From contig OY755243.1 in the NCBI GenBank assembly GCA_963576725.1, positions 75,910,106-75,974,105 of the forward strand: 64,000 nucleotides of DNA, read 5' to 3'. A program made the translations under genes and the position numbers. Positions 61,214 through 64,000 of the stretch are shown piece after piece (position 1 is the first letter of the stretch; the number at the start of each line of letters is the position of its first letter). The notes under the pieces were generated by a model. The model saw only the letters and a program-made list of their open reading frames with translations. It was not told where the DNA came from and made no database searches. Source of the DNA: Azorinus chamasolen (taxonomy: Eukaryota > Mollusca > Bivalvia > Cardiida > Solecurtidae).

Positions 61214-63773
61214 ATGTTCAACTGGACAAAGAAAGATAAAGTGGACGGTGCGACAGTAGTAATGAGTAAACATATGCCAGCTCCATCTACCCGAACTGTC
61301 CTGCCACTGACACTGGAAAACCTTCCCTGGGACCAAGACAGAATTCCCGAGGAGGAGGAGTATGTCAAGAAATATGTGATAAATAAGGTATTAACATCAT
61401 TAGAACTTGTATCTATTAGTGAATTCATTCAAATATATCAAATATATTTTGAACCAATCTATTTTGAGTGGTGTTTCTTTAAATAATTCTTTTTTTTACC
61501 GATTTGACCTTCAGAAAATGATTTTTGAAGCTAATAGTGCAGTCTCTGATCAATGGACTTCTCATTCTGGTCTGGGTCTATATTGTTTGCCTCTGTGAGC
61601 AATAAGCACAAATGGGTTAGATTTTTGTTATGTTCGCAGTACATGTATTTTGTACAATAAAAAAAAGTCGATGTCACATATAGATCTAACAGTTACCATT
61701 AGCTATAGTGTAATGCTTTCTGTAACATGCAAGTCTATCCATATTGCTAAGTTATAAACACTTATTCGTGATTTCACTCACATGTTCAAACAGTTTGGAT
61801 CCAGATGAGACGCCGAGAAACATTAGGATCCAAGCTGTTTGACACTTTTTTAATGTTTTCTCAAACGCTTGATGGAATCGGAAGTAATCACACTTGCACC
61901 AGGGTCCATGCTTATAAAACTTTTAGTTGAGTCTGAATTCGTTCTCAAGTTTTTGATGGATCCGATTTGAGCCTTTGGCTCAAATCTGACCAATCAAAAG
62001 CTTGAGAACTCAAATCTGACCAATCAAAATCTTGAGAACGAACTAAAAAGTTTTATAAGCATGGACCCAGATCAAAATTTCAACAATTGTTTTTCTTTTT
62101 TTTCTGTCTTTTCTTCCATCTTTAATCACTGCGGGATAATAGTTAATACTGAATGTGAGTTGTGTCCGCTTGTATTACAGAGATACCCTTCTTGGTATAG
62201 ACCTAGGTCAGTACGTCTCAACAAGAATTCTTTCATGACTATCAAGAGGTATCTTCAGGACCAGGAAACACAGAAACAGTACACAGTTGGTAAGATTAAG
62301 ACTGCCTGTAGACTTTATATCATTCTGTTGATTCATTTATCATCCCTTTTGACTATAATATTACCATATAGATCTAATTTACAAATGATAGCTTGGCAAG
62401 TTGTCTTAAAATGTACAATCAATTTACCTTTTTCTATATCTTCTTTATAGTATCTTCCACTTGGAAATTTAAAGTAGGGAAATATTTATAATATATGTAC
62501 AATGTTCAGACAGCTAAATAATACAATACAGTTTCCGAAATTTTGGATTCGTATCCTTCGTTTAGGAAAATGATTTTGTTTCAAAAACTTGGAAATATCA
62601 GATACACATGTCTCTGGTAATACCCATTTCTTATTGAAGTGCTTGGGAATTATTTAATGCGTGTTTTCAAGAATTTCAAACAGAAATGTGTATAGCTTAG
62701 ACTGTGAAACAAAATTGATTTCCAAGACAAAGGACATGGAAAGTGTGTATATCAAGTTTTATTCGTAAAAGGTTCATATATAGGCCTACACTATTTCATT
62801 GACCGTTGTAGAGAGGTTTTACTGTTTTTGACAATTCCTACTTCAGTTCTATACGCATGTTTTGTGTATTTAAAAGGCTATATTTTTGCCTATTCCATCG
62901 TCAGTTAACCGTACGCTTTCTTGCGTATTTTCAGGTGAAATGGAAGGCATGCTGGGTCTTCAGAGATCTGGATACCAACCACAGGAAGGAATCAAGACCT
63001 GGCTACTTGACGTGTTCCACAACACGACGGTGATGCGTCTCAAAGTGCCAAAACCGTTTGAGTTGGACTACAACCAGCTTATACCAGCAATCCAGCCAAC
63101 ATCCAATGCCCTGTGTAACATTGCTGGCATACTGAGACTAAAGAAAACTGGCGAGAGACAAGCACAAGAACCACCGCTGAGTCTGATTTATGCTACACCA
63201 GTTGCTAGAAATGACACAGAAAACGACAATTCTAGTGAAACGGAGTGTTTAAGAAACTTGTACAAAGCTTATGTAGATATGTTGATGGTGCAAGGGGTGT
63301 ACGAAAATTGTTTCATTCATCTAATGAGACACGGAGACGAAGAAGAATGGGACGAATGTATGAAAGTGAAATCAAAGGAACTAGGAATACATGTATACGG
63401 TAACCGTCCTGGTAAAGAACCGTTGATGGCGAGAGATATGAAATGCCTGACCTTCTGGGAAAGACTACAGAAGAGTAAGATAAACCAGAAACTGTTATTA
63501 GAGAGATACCGAAACCAGAGCGTGTTCTACCGAGGTCTACAAAGTCAGGCAGCACCGGCAGTAGAAATGGAAAAGATAGAGCATTGCCAGGATTACACTG
63601 ACACTAGCAGAGATGAAAGAAACATCAACACAGACACTGTTGATGATGGCCAAACAATTCCTACAGAAATCAACGGTGACGATAAAAACACTAAAACTAG
63701 GGAGAAGAATGGAAAGAAGCGAGTTTTGAGGAAACTCACAGCTCCTTTTCGCTGGCTGAAGAAGAAGTTTTAG
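61214..63773 (+). CDS. Unrecognised 373-residue protein, complete, 3 exons
   Basis: Coding exons are 61214-61387, 62181-62289 and 62935-63773, joined by GT-AG introns in an open frame and ending at TAG. The start follows a TATA box by 80 bp. I do not recognise the family. The N-terminus (MFNWTKKDKVDGATVVMSKH) is followed by an acidic stretch (PWDQDRIPEEEEY), a basic aromatic stretch (KRYPSWYRPRSVRLNKNS) across the exon 1/2 joint, a globular-looking middle (GIKTWLLDVFHNTTVMRLKV, LCNIAGILRLKK, LRNLYKAYVDMLMVQGVYEN), a polar acidic linker and a strongly basic aromatic C-terminus (KKRVLRKLTAPFRWLKKKF) that could touch membranes or nucleic acid. No signal peptide or transmembrane segment is evident. 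MRHG occurs once but the rest of a histidine phosphatase is absent. ATTAAA at 63901 may serve as poly(A) signal. Confidence 0.78.
61902..62068. repeat. 167-bp palindrome, copy 2, in intron 1 of the third gene
   Basis: GGGTCCATGCTTATAAAAC and GTTTTATAAGCATGGACCC are exact complements, with the same CTTGAGAAC and CTGACCAATCAAAA internal units as copy 1. It stops 112 bp before exon 2. Confidence 0.87.
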
Positions 63774-63932
63774 TTATTGACTGCCTTCTATATCAATTTG
63801 TTTATGAATATTCACATCCGTTTTTATAAATTTACATTATTTTAAAATTTATTCATGTTTTTTTGTTATTTGTTTTTATCGATTCACACAAGAAAGAATG
63901 ATTAAATGCATGAATGGGTGAAGGGATAATTT

Positions 63933-64000
63933 TATAACCCTTCCCTCCATGAATATCAATTAAAAAAGTTATTCATGAACAATACTAGATTTAATGTTTA
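63933..64000 (+). repeat. MITE left end cut by the window edge
   Basis: TATAACCCTTCCCTCCATGA followed by AATATCAATT looks like the start of another A/B-type element. Confidence 0.5.

Noticed and set aside
62886..62934. Upstream extension of the last exon of the third gene starting at an in-frame ATG at 62886
   Set aside because: The stretch reads as intron with a pyrimidine-rich TATTTTCAG acceptor at 62934, and the upstream exons join in frame.
63323..63345. Histidine-phosphatase signature (MRHGDEEEW) in the unknown protein
   Set aside because: Only one short RHG match, far from the N-terminus; no second histidine region or family layout.

Overview
The window is eukaryotic nuclear DNA: AT-rich, split genes with GT-AG introns, and introns packed with DNA-transposon debris. 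The genes and the repeat style (many hairpin MITEs, elements ending in GACGGACGG tracts, hAT, long-TIR and fold-back elements) suggest a mollusc, most likely a bivalve. The species cannot be named from the sequence alone.

Three protein-coding genes are supported. (1) PLAA, the ubiquitin-binding WD40/PFU partner of the segregase p97/VCP, lies on the minus strand. Its first eight coding exons run from 36458 down to 715, and the C-terminal part lies beyond position 1. Its first intron is 24.8 kb. (2) MRPL13 (mitochondrial ribosomal protein uL13m) starts head-to-head 351 bp away and runs on the plus strand over seven exons, 36810-55442. The gap between the two start codons is probably a shared bidirectional promoter of two housekeeping genes. 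(3) A three-exon plus-strand gene at 61214-63773 encodes a 373-residue protein that I do not recognise. It has a compact promoter with a perfect cAMP-response element and a TATA box, and near-identical 170-180 bp palindromes lie just upstream of that promoter and inside intron 1.

Nearly everything else is mobile DNA. Five MITE families dominate: A, B and E (piggyBac-like, TTAA-CCC...GGG-TTAA), C (pogo/mariner-like, TA flanks, CAGTAAAACC...GGTTTTACTG) and D (ends AGAGCTCCAGATAA). A, B, C and E have different ends but share the same central dyad, GCTCCTNNAGGAGC, extended by family-specific stems. Larger elements include a 5.75-kb unit with ~1.1-kb terminal inverted repeats enclosing a decayed host-like gene (12050-17802), a 4.37-kb fold-back element with a perfect 9-bp target duplication (25346-29717), a 1.05-kb TIR element with an 8-bp duplication (37301-38353), two hAT-like elements with perfect 8-bp duplications (5422-6198; 53641-54779, the latter retaining a BED zinc-finger fragment) and another hAT relic (44999-46862). 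There are also several satellite-like arrays, a recent ~3-kb tandem duplication (29997-36176) and a 5'-truncated LINE tail (40487-40893). Many are nested inside one another, so the order of insertion can be read.

Layout: 1-36458 PLAA exons and introns (11533-36318 is intron 1, all repeats); 36459-36809 divergent promoter; 36810-55442 MRPL13; 55443-60880 repeats and MRPL13 3' flank; 60881-63773 palindrome, promoter and third gene; 63933-64000 the start of another MITE cut by the window edge.
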